From: Plecoglossus altivelis
Lineage: Eukaryota > Chordata > Actinopteri > Osmeriformes > Plecoglossidae
Length of the DNA: 64,000 bases
NCBI GenBank assembly: GCA_036571765.1
Contig: BROE01000022.1
Location: 14,341,576-14,405,575, forward strand
Reading direction: 5' to 3'
Position 1 is the first letter of the stretch. Every line of letters starts with the position of its first letter. The position numbers were made by a program, and so were the translations under genes. Shown piece after piece: positions 13,301 to 28,300 of this stretch. The notes below the pieces were generated by a model. The model was not told where the DNA came from and did no database searches. It worked only from the letters and a program-made list of their open reading frames with translations.

Positions 13301-16300
13301 TGGCATGTGTGGAAGTCCAAAAATATAAATATTTTAATTTAGGTCAAATCTGAAACTGAAACTCATCAGACCAGGCAACATTATTACAATCTTCCGTTGT
13401 CCCATTTTGGTGTGCCTGTGAAAATTTTAGCCTCAGATTCCTGTTGCCAGGAGTGGTATTCAGTGTGGTCTTCTGCTGTTGTAGCCATTCAGTGATGGTA
13501 TTCAGCATACCTTGGTTGTAACAAGTGATTAGTCTATTAGCAAATCAGGATTGAATGTAGTACTTGGTCTGGACAAAGAGATCCAAGAAAACCGAACTGT
13601 TAGTGTGAACATGAGAGTCAAGCACCACCAACGATAAGAAGTAGCATTATAGCATAGAATTTGAGCACCATTTTGTGTTAATATACACAGGCCACAGCCC
13701 AATATATTGCTCAGGAAGCAATCATTTGAGTGCAAGATCAACAGAACCGCAAGCCGAGAGCTTGGAAGTTTCAAACAAATGCCCTTCTCTCATTTTTGCA
13801 ATACGTAGACCGTGTCCTCTTAAGAAGAATAACTTGATCCATAACTGGATCTATCAGCCACTTAAATGATTACGTCGTTGTGGGAACGTCCCTGTCAGAC
13901 GACTCACAGGTCAATACAAGTAGAGTACTTCTGGTGTTGAAACACCTATGTAAAGTACTGAGCCTCAGTTTCTAATTAAGACAAATTTTGCATACCTGGG
14001 AAGTCGGCTGAATTTGTGCGTCACTGTTGCAGTCTTCACACTGCACTTTTCACAGGAGTACTCAATTTCCTCCATCTGGGGAGGGGAACGCCATAAACAA
14101 TAATGCTACACTTTAAAACTACTAAATGACTTTTATTGGAATCCCAGTGTGTGGGAAACACACCCTAAAGAAAAGGTCCAACGAATCCTGGATAGATCTT
14201 AGAGGAAGGGTCTTCTTCCTGCGTGGCAGGTCTATAGACAGGTCATTGAACTGCTCTCGTTTGATGACCACCTCTCCACAACTATAAACAAACATGGGGC
14301 ACAGAAAATGTAATATTCTAGTTTAAAACTTACATTTATATCGTTTCTTTACATAAAGTATAACCTATTTGACAACAAAATGAACATGTTTTTGTAAATA
14401 TGCATTAACCAAGAAAATAACTCACCCTTTGCAGGTGATTGTGTGCTGCACCTCAAACTCCATGTTGACAACTACCGGGCAGGTGTAGGTGCGGGAAGAG
14501 TCAATCTCATCTTTGGATCGTGCTGCAAACTGCTTTGGCTCTTCCCACACAGCAGCAATCTCTGCTGACTCACTCTTCCAGCTCTTATTGACTTTCTCAA
14601 CATCCTCTTTTAGCTGGTCCAGACACTGGCTCAGGAACTCATGAGCATCCTGGTGGGTGTTCAGGAATGTGATCAGGGATCCTAAACATTTTAACAGTCC
14701 AGATCAATTCCTAAAAATGTGCCTTTTCGTTACTTAACTGCTAACCCCATCAAATTTGAACATAATAGGTGCAGGCTTGTGCACCTCCTCCATTAATTTT
14801 GTACAGCACCAATGACAACAAAATGCGGTAGTTCTTTTAGGTTGATGTAACAAGCATTACACTAGACTCATTGACATTCTGTACAGTCAGGCATTCATTT
14901 GTAAGCTCGCAACGTGTCCGGTTTGTTTATTATGCAATTTAGTGGGGGAGTAATGCTCATCATGGCTCAAACCAAGCCAGCGTTGCAATGGTTGGCTTGT
15001 AGGTTAGCTTGTAGCCTAGCTCTGACAAAAGCACCAACTACTGCAGTGTAAACTTCTACAAGGTCTGAATATTCTTAGGAACGTTCTGAGTCTCTTTGTG
15101 GTGTAAAATATTCTAGGTCTAGGTCTTAATCTTCAAGGTGGCAAAAAGTCCAACAAACGTGAGTGCGATCCCGGGATCAGTCAGGTGTATTTTCTGTGTT
15201 TCCCCTTAATATCCTGTGTTATTTTACGATTGGTGACTTATGTTGGTCACAGTGTCTATGCTTCATCATACAATTGGTCCCTCTCTCCTTATGAGGTTCT
15301 TACTTCCCATGTAAAGGAGTTGCCTGTATCTGAAAATCTCAATTGATGCTGTAAAATCTCACTGGCTCTGTCTGGGAATGTAATTTTTGGTATCACTGGG
15401 ACTAGGGCATTCAGCTTTGTATAGATAGGCCTTCTATACCTCTAATTGAGGCAGCACTCGACCTTGGAGAAAGCTGTGGGAGGTAAGGCTCTTGGTCTAG
15501 GCCTCCCTTCTGACATTGTAAGTTATGGTTTAGGCCCAACTCTACACTGGAATGCAGATGGAACTTTATCATCTCCCTCATTCCTCAGTCCCATAATCAG
15601 AAATCACACCCAATGCACTTCATTTACCATTCAGTGATGTTGCTAATTAGTCAACAACTGAACATGTGGTTACCAAACTATGAAATACACTAAAGGGGTG
15701 ATATATTTAATTTCAGTCAGATTAATCCATAAACATAGCCCCTTATTTCTTCATCACTTACCTATTGTAAATGGTACCGGAGCATCAAAGCCCGATCTGT
15801 CAGACTGATCAACAGCTTTTTCCCCCAGGCTGTGAGAGCCCTGAACTCAAATCACCCCGCCCCTCTCTGAAACCCCAAACAAACCCCATACCACTTGAAA
15901 CATGGACCATCTGGAACTTGCACTAGTCACTTTTCACACACACTGCTGTGTGTACACAAATTCCACTAAAAGACTCAATATCAGTAACATAAGTATTGAT
16001 GGGTAATGGCTGAAAGTTAAGCTAAGTATTTTATTTCTGTTATCTGATTTGCTTTATTAAACATTGAATGGTTTATAGAGGACACAAGTAATTCCATATG
16101 TTCGCATGTTAAGATATCGATGAACTATGCTTGGACCTATTATAGGGCCTTTAATTTACAACAAGCACTTAAAAGGAGTTATAGTTATCTGTCAAGTCTC
16201 TGATTAGATAAAATAAGCCTTAATCCCACAAGGCCATTACTCTATACTGTCTAAAAGTTTACATCAGATACTTGTGTAACTGAGCGTGTACGAATCCTAT

Positions 16301-19300
16301 AGGCTGAATAACTGTTCTTTGTCTCTGAAAACTATATAAACTCATGTATGTGGACTTTATACTTTGAAGACTGTACCCTGTACCTCTTCCCGACCGGTCG
16401 TATTCATTAAACTCGGAAAGGGATCTCTGAGTTTGTTGTTGTGTCATCTGTGTCTTCAAGACCATCACTTTGATAAAAAAACCCTACCGTACGTTTACAT
16501 GCTCATTTTCTTTGCATATGTACAGCACTCTTTGCACATGTACAGTATTAATCTGGAATAATTCGTATAGTTTGTATTTTTGAGTTTATGTATAGGAAAA
16601 ATAGTTATATATACACTCACATAAAGGATTATTAGGAAAACCATACCAATATTGTGTTTGACCCCCTTTCGCCTTTAGAACTGCCTTAATTCTACGTGGC
16701 ATTGATTCAACAAGGTGCTGAAAACATTCTTTAGAAATGTTGGCCCATATTGATAGGATAGCATCTTGCAGTTGATGGAGATTTGTGGGAAGCACATCCA
16801 GGGCACGAGGCTCCCGATCCACCACATCCCAAAGATGCTCTATTGGGTTGAGATCTGGTGACTGTGGGGGCCATTTTAGTACAGTGAACTCATCGTCATG
16901 TTCAAGAAACCAATTTGAAATTATTTGAGCTTTGTGACATGGTGCATTATTCTGCTGGAAGTAGCCATCAGAGGATGGGTACATGGTGGTCATAAAGGGA
17001 TGGACATTGTCAGAAACAATGCTCAGGTAGGCCGTGGCATTTAAACGATGCCCAATCGGCACTAAGGGGCCTAAAGTGTGCCAAGAAAACATCCCCCACA
17101 CCATTACACCACCACCACCAGCCTGCACAGTGGTAACAAGGCATGATGGATCCATGTTCTCATTCTGTTTACGCCAAATTCTGACTCTACCATCTGAATG
17201 TCTCAACAGAAATCGAGACTTATCAGACCAGGCAACATTTTTCCAGTCTTAAAACGTGCAATTTTGGTGAGCTCGTGCAAATTGTAGCCTCTTTTTCCTA
17301 TAGTGGAGATGAGTGGTACCTGCTGGGGTCTTCAGCTGTTGTAGCCCATCCGCCTCAAAAATGTGCGTGTTGTGACTTCACAAATGCTTTGCCGCATACC
17401 TCGATTGTAATGAGTGGTTATTTCAGTCAAAGTAGCTCTTCTATCAGCTTGAATCAGTTGGCCCATTTCCCTCTGACCTCTAGCATCAACAAGGCATTTT
17501 CGCCCACAGGACAGCCGCATACTGGATGTTTTTCCCTTATCACACCATTCTTTGTAAACCCTAGAAATGGTTGTGCGTGAAAATCTCAGTAACTGAGCAG
17601 ATTGTGAAATACTCAGACCGGCCCGTCAGGCACCAACAACCATGCCACGCTCAAAATGGCTTAAATCACCTTTCTTTCCCATTCTGACATTCAGTTTGGA
17701 ATTCAGGAGATTGTCTTGACCAGGACCACATCCCTAAATGCATTGAAGCAACTGCCATGTGATTGGTTGATTAGATAATTGCATTAATGAGAAATTGAAG
17801 AGGTGTTCCTAATAATCCTTTAGGTGAGTGTATTTTTACTTATGCCTGTATTTATGTAGCACCGTGGTTCTGTGAGGCACAACATTTCGTTCCACTGTAT
17901 GCCCCTGCCTGTAGCGGAATGACAACAAAGCTCAACTTGAACTTGTTTGTACTTACTGTGCATTATACATTAGCTATTCATAGATTGATTTCTCCCCTCA
18001 ACTGCATTGTGAACCCTACCACCCTCTCTGCCTCCATATCTGAAATCAATAATATATATTCGCTCCCTGACAAACCCACCACAAAAGACCTTGGTACCCA
18101 CAACTGCAATGCACTCTCCTTGTGTCTCGATCAGCTGGCCCCAGTATAACCCAAATTCTCCAAATGTACTCAATCCGCTCCCTGGTTCACCCCTGAACTA
18201 AACTCACACAAGAAACGCTGTAGACAACTAGAACACCAGATTCACAATACATCTCAAAGCCTTCATTAATAATCATTGGTTAAATCCTGTTTTAGCCCCC
18301 GAATTTTGGACATTATAAACTCATTGCTCACCTCTGGTACTGTTCATTCCGAACTTGCTTCCATCACTCCCATACTGAAAAAAATCTGCTTTAGACCCTA
18401 ACGACCCCAACAACGTCCGCCCCCTCTCAAACCTCCCCTTTCTGTAAGAGATACTGGAACATTTTGTTGCATCCCATGTCAACTCAACATTTAAAACCAA
18501 ACCACCTATATGAATTTTTTAAATCCAGATTCCAACATGCCATGGTAAAGAAACTGCAAGTCACTAATAACCACCCCCTCGCCTGACTCTGGTTCACTCT
18601 CCATCCTTGTCATCCTCGACCTCGCACCACCTTTGACATTATCGACCACTCCCGCCCCTTCCACTGTCTACACTCCATTGTTCGCATCACTGGTTTAGCA
18701 TACCTGGATCACCTACGATCTCTCCAAAAGAACCCACTACATCTTCATGAACAACTGCAAATCCCATACCATCCCTGTCACATACACTGTCCCTCAAGGA
18801 TCGGTACTTGGTCCCCTTCCGTTTCCTAAATATGCTTCCCCTGCTCTGACGACATGCTCTACCTCATACATCACCCATGCCACTGTCTACACCATCATCA
18901 ACTGACAAACTGCAACAAAAGCATGGATAACCACCAACTTCCTCAAACTCAACTGCAATAAATCTGAAATACTCATCACTTGTACCAAATCCCTTCTCTC
19001 ACCTCACAGGACATCAGAAGACAATCCCTATAGTCTCTCAGTCAAATCTTTGATCCCTCTCATTAAAACCCCATATGACAGATCATTAAAACCTTTTCCA
19101 CCTCAAAGATATTGTCCGCCTCCGTCTCACCTCTGCTGTTGAAATTCTTATCCACACCTGCATATCCTCCAGACTCAATTACTTCAATAGCCTCATCTAC
19201 AGACTCCCCAACACCAATCTACAAAAATATGTATGTTCAGAACTCTGCCACTGCCTCCTCACTCTGACCCGCTCTCGAGACCATATCACCCCCTCCAGTC

Positions 19301-22300
19301 CTTCAACAGCGTAACTAGCTCCCCATTCAGCAGTGCATTGAGTGCAAGATCCTCATCACGTACAAAGCCCTCCATAACCAGGCCCCTCTCTACCTTTAAG
19401 ACCTCCTCCAGACCCAATTCACCTCTACCGCCTCTGCTCAGCTGACTCCAACCTCCTCACTCCTACTGTCAAAACCAAGTACCAGACCTTGGGGGACCGA
19501 GTCTTTTCCATCGCCACCCCCACCTTCTGGAATTCTCTCCCCTTCCTTATTAGGAACTTGGACTCACTACAATTCAAAAATCTACTTAATACACCTTATC
19601 TGCTATATATACAACCGCTAATTTGTTGTTTTTCCTATATCATCTGTGTGTCTATATTATGTATTTATATTATTGTAAAGCATATTTGAGGGGGTTTTGA
19701 AAAGCGATTTGTAAAACCAATATATTATAACCATATATATATACATATACATATATACACATATATATACATATANNNNNNNNCCTCTGCTCAGTTGACT
19801 CCAACCTCCTCACTCCCACTGTCAAATCGAAGTACCAGACCTTGGGGGACCGAGTCTTTTCCATCGCCACCCCCACCTTCTGGAATTCTCTCCCCTTCCT
19901 TATTAGGAACTTGGACTCACTACAATTCAAAAATCTACTTAATACACCTTATCTGCTATATATACAACCGCTAATTTGTTGTTTTTCCTATATCATCTGT
20001 GTGTCTATATTATGTATTTATATTATTGTAAAGCATATTTGAGGGGGTTTTGAAAAGCGATTTGTAAAACCAATATATTATAACCATTTATATGCTACAA
20101 TATACATTTATTACCAATATATATACATATATATACATATACATATACACACATATACACACGTGTGTATATATGTATGGAAACGCTGTCTGTTTGTTAT
20201 ATATATATATATACTATAACATATTACATATATATATATACATACGATACATATATATATATATACATTACATACATATATATATGATATATTCCATCAT
20301 TTTAGATTTATATATATATACAACAGTATATATTTTATATATACATACATATATATTTACATACATACTACCTATAATATATACATATATATATCTATAC
20401 ACATATATATATATATTTGAGGTATAGCATACAATACATACATATATATATACATATAAATAAATATATATACTGTATATACTATATATATATACACATA
20501 CATATATATATATTTATTATGTATATATATATATATTATAGTATATATATAATAACATTTGAGTATGATATATACAGAATATATATATATATTTTACACA
20601 TATAATAGACTACTAGTATAATATATACCAATATTTATATATACATATTTATATACACATATATATATACATACAAACAAACGTATAACAATACAAAAGC
20701 ATAAGTGATCACAATGGTGCATATAATGCGCAGGCAAACACTGCAATCCAAAGGTATTTTAACCAAACAGATTCTGTGCTTTTGAGAAAGTTTTTGGGGC
20801 TTAAGTCCCATAAGAAATCCCTCTTGCTCCGCCTATGTGCTATACAATGAGTCACTAATTGGCAGGCTGCGGTCCAGACCCCAACAGAGTTTTCATTAGT
20901 GCGTGATTTCGTGCTATACCCCTATATTAGTTTTTTACTAGATGTGGTTTCTATTCTCTGTCTCCAATCCAAAGGTCTAATCAGATGTTCTGACAACTCA
21001 CTCACTCAACATTGGCTCTATCCTCTGTGGGTCACAGCGGTCGTGTATGTCAACAGGGGCTAATCGATTTGCAAATGGTACCTATTTCTTCCTTAACGAA
21101 AATCATGGTGTGACAAAACCCAACAAAAGCGAAAAGTTGATTCTGAAGATCACAAACTTCAGACAGAGTGTACAGACAAGTATGCATTTGCAAATGCATG
21201 CAAAAACGAATGTGTTCAATCTGCAATGAAACATTGCTCATGTCAAAAGTGGTCTTACAAGCCATCTAGTGATCATTACACGTCAGAAACAACTTCCTGT
21301 CTGAAGATCCAGGGATCATTGGACCCCATCCATGCTTTATGTAGAGAAAAATCATCTTGGCGCTTCAAGTGTTGCAGATGGTTTTGGTTCAAAGCAACAG
21401 GAATGTTATTCGGAAAAACTTTGCACTTGAGGCTGGTTAAAAAAGAAAAGGCAAAGGATACAGGCATGCCAATATGCAATCGATGCAACAGATCAGTGCT
21501 AAAGAAAGGTGCTAACATAATACATTTAGCAAAGCACCAACAGGAGCTACATGCTGATCTCTACCAAGACTTCAGAGTGAGAAATATAAAAATTCCTCAG
21601 ACAGATATTAACTTAAATACAGTTGTGCTTAACACACAGTTCTGTTGACTTTTTCCATCCATTTCAGCAGTCTTAGAAATTATGTACTTTCAGAGAGAAC
21701 CTGAGAAGAATTATCCTGCAATTATCCATTGCCTCAAAGATGTGCCCATTTCCCCCATGGAATCAAAAGGTTGATAAACTAGACATATTTAAAATGTGTT
21801 CCAACCAAGTTAAACATTTTGTATTGTGACGAAAGTTATTTGTCATAGTAGGCAGGAAGACATTTACATTGCATCTGAGCATTTGTGTTCCTTGGCAGTA
21901 CAACAGGCTAAACTGTTGGACGGGGATCCCCAACTATTTTGAGAATAAGGTGAGAAGGAGTCTTACATTCTGCATGTATCCAGAGAAGCGTTCTGCTGTG
22001 GAGGATATGGCACACTTCACCCTCCTCAATAAGTCTTTCTTCATCTCTGGACAGGATACATCTTTCTTGGCCAGCAAGTTTGCAAAACGCCTGCACAGAT
22101 TGCAGATGGGAAAGGGCTGAATGATCACTACAGACATGTAACAGTAACTGTTACAAAATATCTCCTGGTCAGTTTCAGACAGATTGACTTGATGCAGTTA
22201 CCTAAGCAGTGCATTGGCTGGGACCTTTTTCCATGGGATACCCTGCCTCAGTAAGTCATTGGAGAAGGATGGCAGGCTAAAGAGAGACTGGAGTATGGCA

Positions 22301-25300
22301 TTCATGTAGCAAGTGTTTCCCAGGTTGGAGAATCTGCCATCAGGATTATAAATTGTTTAAAATCATACCATCACACTGTTCCCTACACATGTAGGTCATG
22401 GAATAATTGAGTTAATTTCAATACAACCACCGTATTTCACAGATAATGTGCTTGATACTAGGGATGGTGGATGGATATGGATAGTGACTATACTGTGCAA
22501 ACTGCAGTAGAGCGTTCCAGAAATTCAATTAGTTACAGCCCCATTCACACCAGGTACAGCATAAAAATACTGTACACAAATATCATAATCAATCTACGCA
22601 AACCTTGCAAGCAATTTTGGCCAATAGTTGAACACAGTAACAATCAATAAACAATACATCACTATGGACTAAAATAAAAAATGCAGACTTTAATGAGTTT
22701 AAGTTGTATTTAAATGACAATATTTTAATGAGCTGCCAAAGTTTGCTAGCTACTTGAAGTAGTGCTACTGTAGCTAGCTAAAGTTAGTGCTAGCTTGTAT
22801 CCTGTACTATCATGTGCCCTATTTGTCACTGTCTGACTGAGCCAAAGAGAAAGTGCCTTCCTGTACTTGTGCTGTTTATTTGGTTGTTATGACTTTGAAA
22901 GTGATAGACACCCTTTCACGGTTCTGGTTGCTCATCCATCACGTGGAAAGAGAACAGAAAATTGTTTCTTTGAGTTCCATGGAGTAAATAGCTCTGCAGT
23001 CGTGAAGTCTCTTGATAGTAAGCTTACAAAATTCAGTCTTTACCCTTGCAAAACAGGTTGGGATTGTGCCAGAGTAGACGGTCTGGGCTTATTCCAGCCC
23101 CCATAGTCTGTAATGGAACGCATTTTTTTCAAAGGAGTGGAATGATTGGGCATCATCAGACTTCTTTTTGCAGGGGTTGTATTGGATGGCCTGTGCAGGA
23201 GATGACAAAAAAAACATAATATTTAAAACACATTTATTCTTAAATGTTTTAAGACATGGCATGGATGCACAATTCCAGCTCTTAGAGATTTCCTTGTAAG
23301 ATTCAACCTGCTGTAGATGGTCTTACCTGTCTAGAACTGAATGACACGGGCTGTAGTCTTTGGTCACAGATCTACTACCGTAAAACAAAGTGGCTTGGAG
23401 AGGTGCAGGAAGTATAGTTACTGACAGAGAAAGAAAAAAATATATAATATGGAATGACTCAACAAATCTTTCTGCCCAGGTTGAAATGCATTCCTACCCG
23501 AGTTTCGATTTTCCTCTGCTTGTTTTAGTTTGTCTTTGCAGCTCTGCAGAAATTTCCAACAGGGATCTGAGGTGGCTTTATTGTTGCTGAGGCAAGAGTG
23601 TCAAGGTGTTATTTTTGGCATAGAAATTTTACAAATTCCACTATGAATACAAAAAGTTCAGAAACCTCCTAAAACTACCAGGAGGGCCTTTTTTTATCCT
23701 ACTGCAACAGTGTCAGCAGTCAAGAAAATGTAACTTCTTTAAGCAGTTCTCTTTAATTGTTAATTCAGTCACCAACTAATCTGGCTCATTAACTTGTTTA
23801 TCATAAGACAGCAATGGGTTGTGAATATTCATCATATTATGCAGCAATTTCTATTAGGTCATTAACCTGAAAGAGTCATTTTCCTTTGGGTAGTCTTCAA
23901 CCAAGTCACTTTCAGGATTTTGGATCCTCTTCTTCCTTTCGCTCCTTGCAAGGATAAGGCAAGAGTGAGTGATTTGACAGTCAATGTTTTCTTACAGGAA
24001 ACAGTGTTTAATATTACTTTCTTACTGCGCTGACTTGGTCATTGGTTTTGTCAAACTGTGTTAAACTTCAAAACAGTATTGTTTTAATACTTCAAATGCC
24101 TTGCTTTTAAATACATCAAGTATAATACATTTGCTGTTACCTCACTAATTTGGTCAAATTTAAAATATTGCACTGTGTATAAAAACTGTTCAGATATTAC
24201 ACAACATTTGATGGCAATATATTTTTATTAGCATAAAAAACGTGAAGGTTCATCAATTTTTAAAAATCATGCAAAGGTTTGCATGATCCTGAGAGCCTCT
24301 GTTTCACCTACCACCGTTTAGGAGAGGTGGACAGCAAAATCAATCTGTTTCCACACATGTAGGTAATTTGTTTCTTGCTCAACACTCCAAAAGTTTAATT
24401 TGAGACTAAAGTTCAGGGAACGTATCCCTTTTTTACACCTGATTGCTTTTCGATGAGTACAATAGATCCACTGGCAGCAACTAAATTTGGGTATATTTAC
24501 CTGTTGCGAGTGGCTTCATGTGGTGCTGGGAATAGCATTTCTTTCCTTGCATATTCTCTATCAACTATCTAGTTTTGTTTTGACAACATACTCACTGTTT
24601 TACCTACATCTGAAAGTTTGACAGTAACATGAAATCAATCCGTTATCCGTGGGTGTCGCAGTACTGTAATTGTCTGAATCATTCAGATGTCTAAAAGCGC
24701 ATTCAAAAGATGTGCTTTCGAAAGCCCTCTCTAACTAAAAAGGACTAAGAAGCCTAGACATCAGGCAGTGAATTAATGTGTTTTGTGTATCTTTCAAGAG
24801 GGGGGAGGGATATTATAGTTCAAATAATTTGAAATAGAAGCTAAATTAGCCAGCTTGGCAAAACTTGCCAACTAAACTAACTCTTAAATTCAGATTTTAC
24901 CATTTTCAACCAGCCCTATCTTGACATTGTCTTAATCTTTCGGATTAAGTGGATGTAATTTCAGTGAAGTTTGTTGCTTAAATTATTGTGTATACTGATG
25001 TCAAAACTACCTACACAGCAAATATATAAGCAATTTATGGTGAAATAGACCTCCAATTATGACAACTGGCTCAACTATTGCACCTGTATTAACTTACGTT
25101 ATGAAGTAAATGTTAGCGATGATACGAAAAATCAATGGAGGACCAGTATAGTAAATTCCGATCAACATAACCAATTTATAGGAAACAGCAGACAGGCGAA
25201 GGCTACAATTTCTATGTATGTGGGCTACCACAACATTGGTAATTTGAAGTATGAGGAACTTGAACAAGTACTTCAGAGAGGACAGAATTTCAACTGTGAT

Positions 25301-28300
25301 CTGAGAAATATAGGTAGCAAGCACTGGGCACTGCACTATAAATCTATAATTCCAGAAATGTGTGTGCGTCTCCAAATTTATCGTGAGCCTCAGCAATAGT
25401 TCAAAGAATCTGTTTGAGTGTTCCACTGACATCAACCACATCATGGGCACTGTGCATCAATATCTTAAAATTAGCATATTGCAATCATAGTTTGTTTATC
25501 AAAATATATTAAATAAAAAGTTGTTTCATAATCTTGTAGCCACATTTTAAACTGGCTCGTATAAAAATTCGACCAGGTGTCCGATCGATAGAAGGCCTAA
25601 AACAACTGTGGTGCTTTGCAGTGCTTAGCAGCCACTGTTTTAACAAAGCGAGCAAACTATTACTGAAATGTTTAGCTAAATCAAAACTAGCTTTATTTGC
25701 CGTTTATGAAATGTATTCTCACAAATAACGAGGTGAACTGTATGACCAACTACATTCAAAGGCAGGATAGTGTAAAGGAATAATTATATCAATCCAACCA
25801 TTCATACCAACTTGAATTGGTGGTTAGATTTCTGAAACAGTTAACACTTTTTGTACTATGAGTTAGCTGCTTACTAGGCTGTCAGCAACTGATATTCACA
25901 AATGCCTGTTATGTGCACATTGCTGCAGAACTCATTGTTTTAGTAAAAGGGTCTATCCTCGAGGGAGTTATTTATTATCTTCTACAGGGAAGGTAGTCCA
26001 CAAAGAAGGGGTCTTACTCCCAGAAGGAACAATGGCAGACATTGAGTATGGTACCTTGGAATACCACAAGGAAATGGCAACCTCGAAGAGGTAACAAGGA
26101 AAACAGCAACTGCCAAGTACCTCCAATGAATAAGGCCAGTTTTAAGAAGTCAGCTCAAAGGCAAGAACAAGGCCCTGGCCATTAACAGCTACCACCTGCC
26201 AGTGATCAGATACCCTGCGGAAATAGTAGGGTGGCCAAAGGAAGAGATACAGACCACTGATGTTAAGACACAAAAGCTCCTCACCATGTATAGAGGGTTC
26301 CATCTCAAATCCAGCACCCTGAGACTGTACGCTAGCCGTAAGCAAGGTGATCGTGGACTAGTGAGTGTGAGAGCCACTATCCAGGATGAAACATCCAAGA
26401 TCCACAAGTGCATCAAAGACAAGACCCCAACAAACGATGTGCTCAGTGAATGTCCCAAACAATGGGGTACAGAGGAAGAGGTGCTGGAGGAGGGACCATC
26501 TTGGGAGGACAAACCCCTACATGGGATGTACCTCCGGAACATAACTGAAGTGGCTGATAAAGAAATCCTACCAATGGCTAGAGCAGCCCAAACTGAAGAA
26601 CAGCAGAGGCACTCATCATGGCTGCACAGGAGCAGGCCCTGAGCACCAGAGCAATAGAGGCTACCACACCAGACAAGACCCAAGGTGTAGGCTGTGCAAA
26701 GAGGCCCCTGAGACAATCCAGCATATAACTGCAGGGTGTAAGATGCTGGCAGGGAAAGCATTCATGGAGCGCCATAACCAAGTGGCTGGCATAGTGTACA
26801 GTAACATCTGCACAGAGTATGGACTGGAAGCCCCAAGGTCAAATGTGAAACACCTCTAAATGTGGTAGAGAATGGCTGAGCCAAGATCCTTTGGGACTTC
26901 CAGATTCAGACTGACAGAATGGTGATGGCGAACCAACCAGACACCATGGTTGTGGAAAGCCTTTATGGTTGACATGGCAATACCAAGTTATGGCAACACC
27001 AGGAAAAAGAAACGTGAAAAACTAGAGAAATACCAAGGGCTCAGAGAAGAGCTGGGGAAGGCTTGTAAGGTGACCGCAACTGTGGTGCTTGTGGTCATCA
27101 GAGCACTCGGTGCAGTGACCCCCAAATTGGAGGGGTGGCTAAAACAGATCCCTGGAAGATCCAGAAAAGTGCAGTACTAAGAAGAGCAAAGACACACTGT
27201 AGTACCCTCAAGCTCCCATGCCTCTGCTAGAGGACCTGAGCTTGAAGGATGAGACCGCCCACAGAGGGTGATGGAAAAAGTTTATTTTGTTATTATATTT
27301 ATTATAGATATGTACATATTACAGTAAATACATTGGTCCTTGATCCACAAGTTAAATGTTAAAAGTATAATCTCAACTCAAACTCACATTACAGTTTTTT
27401 ATCATTGAATTTCATTTGACCCGAGCTCGAAGGATGAGACCACCCATGGAGGGTGAAAGTTTTATATATAAAAATAAAACTTGGTGCTTCACCTTCCATG
27501 GGACAGACGGATGATGTAAATACACAGTAAATGATTGAAAGGAAAAAAGAGGATAAAAAAGATACGAATATTCATTGTTCTAACACAGGCTGTCACTCAT
27601 ACATTCTTCTACTTGGCTAGAAAAAGCCAAACCACCATTCGTAATTTTACTTAGACCAGGCCCACCCATAAGGAATACCCTGGACTGGTACGCAGGAGAG
27701 ACACACATGGGAGTTTGACATTGGAAGTTGTGACAGTAAAATGAAGGTCACCATTGCAACTAAGTGAATTGAGGGAATATAGGTATTTTTTAATTATTCC
27801 ATTTTTTTTGTATCAGAACAGTGAGACACACACGCACGCCATCCTTTGGCAAGGCACAACCTATGTTTTATCCTACATATTACTTGTTCATTCTTATTTT
27901 CTTTACCCATCCTGTTCTGCAAAATTTGCACTACATAGACAATGTTGGTGTCAAAATGTCTGTTTTCATCCAAGAACGTTCCAAGGCGTATTTTTTCTGT
28001 ATGTACGTTTTTTTGTGGGGAAAAGTGACAACGTTCGGCCAATGGTACTTAACTAGCTACCCACAGTCAGACACGTCACAGCATATGACGTATGTATCCG
28101 TAACAAGACCTGTATGATACATAGAAACTGGTATGTTCACTGCGTTCAGATGAGACCAACTCAGCTGGTTTTTGTTTGGTAGCGAGTATAAGCGGCCGAT
28201 ATGGGTTATCTTCAGGAGGATGGCTGGCTTTTCCCTTCGAAGTAGAGTGAGCTGGCTAGCTGGTAGAGCTGTAAATTCACTAGACTAATTGCAGAAAGAA

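Noticed and set aside
20092..20605. Open frames of 111 and 62 codons
   Set aside because: Microsatellite translation, same reason as the block at 4 kb.
25094..25450. 118-codon hydrophobic frame on the minus strand
   Set aside because: No recognisable family, no splice context, AT-rich intron; hydrophobicity follows from base composition.
26189..26761. 190-codon frame on the minus strand
   Set aside because: Antisense of the Rex6-like LINE coding region, whose plus-strand motifs are convincing.
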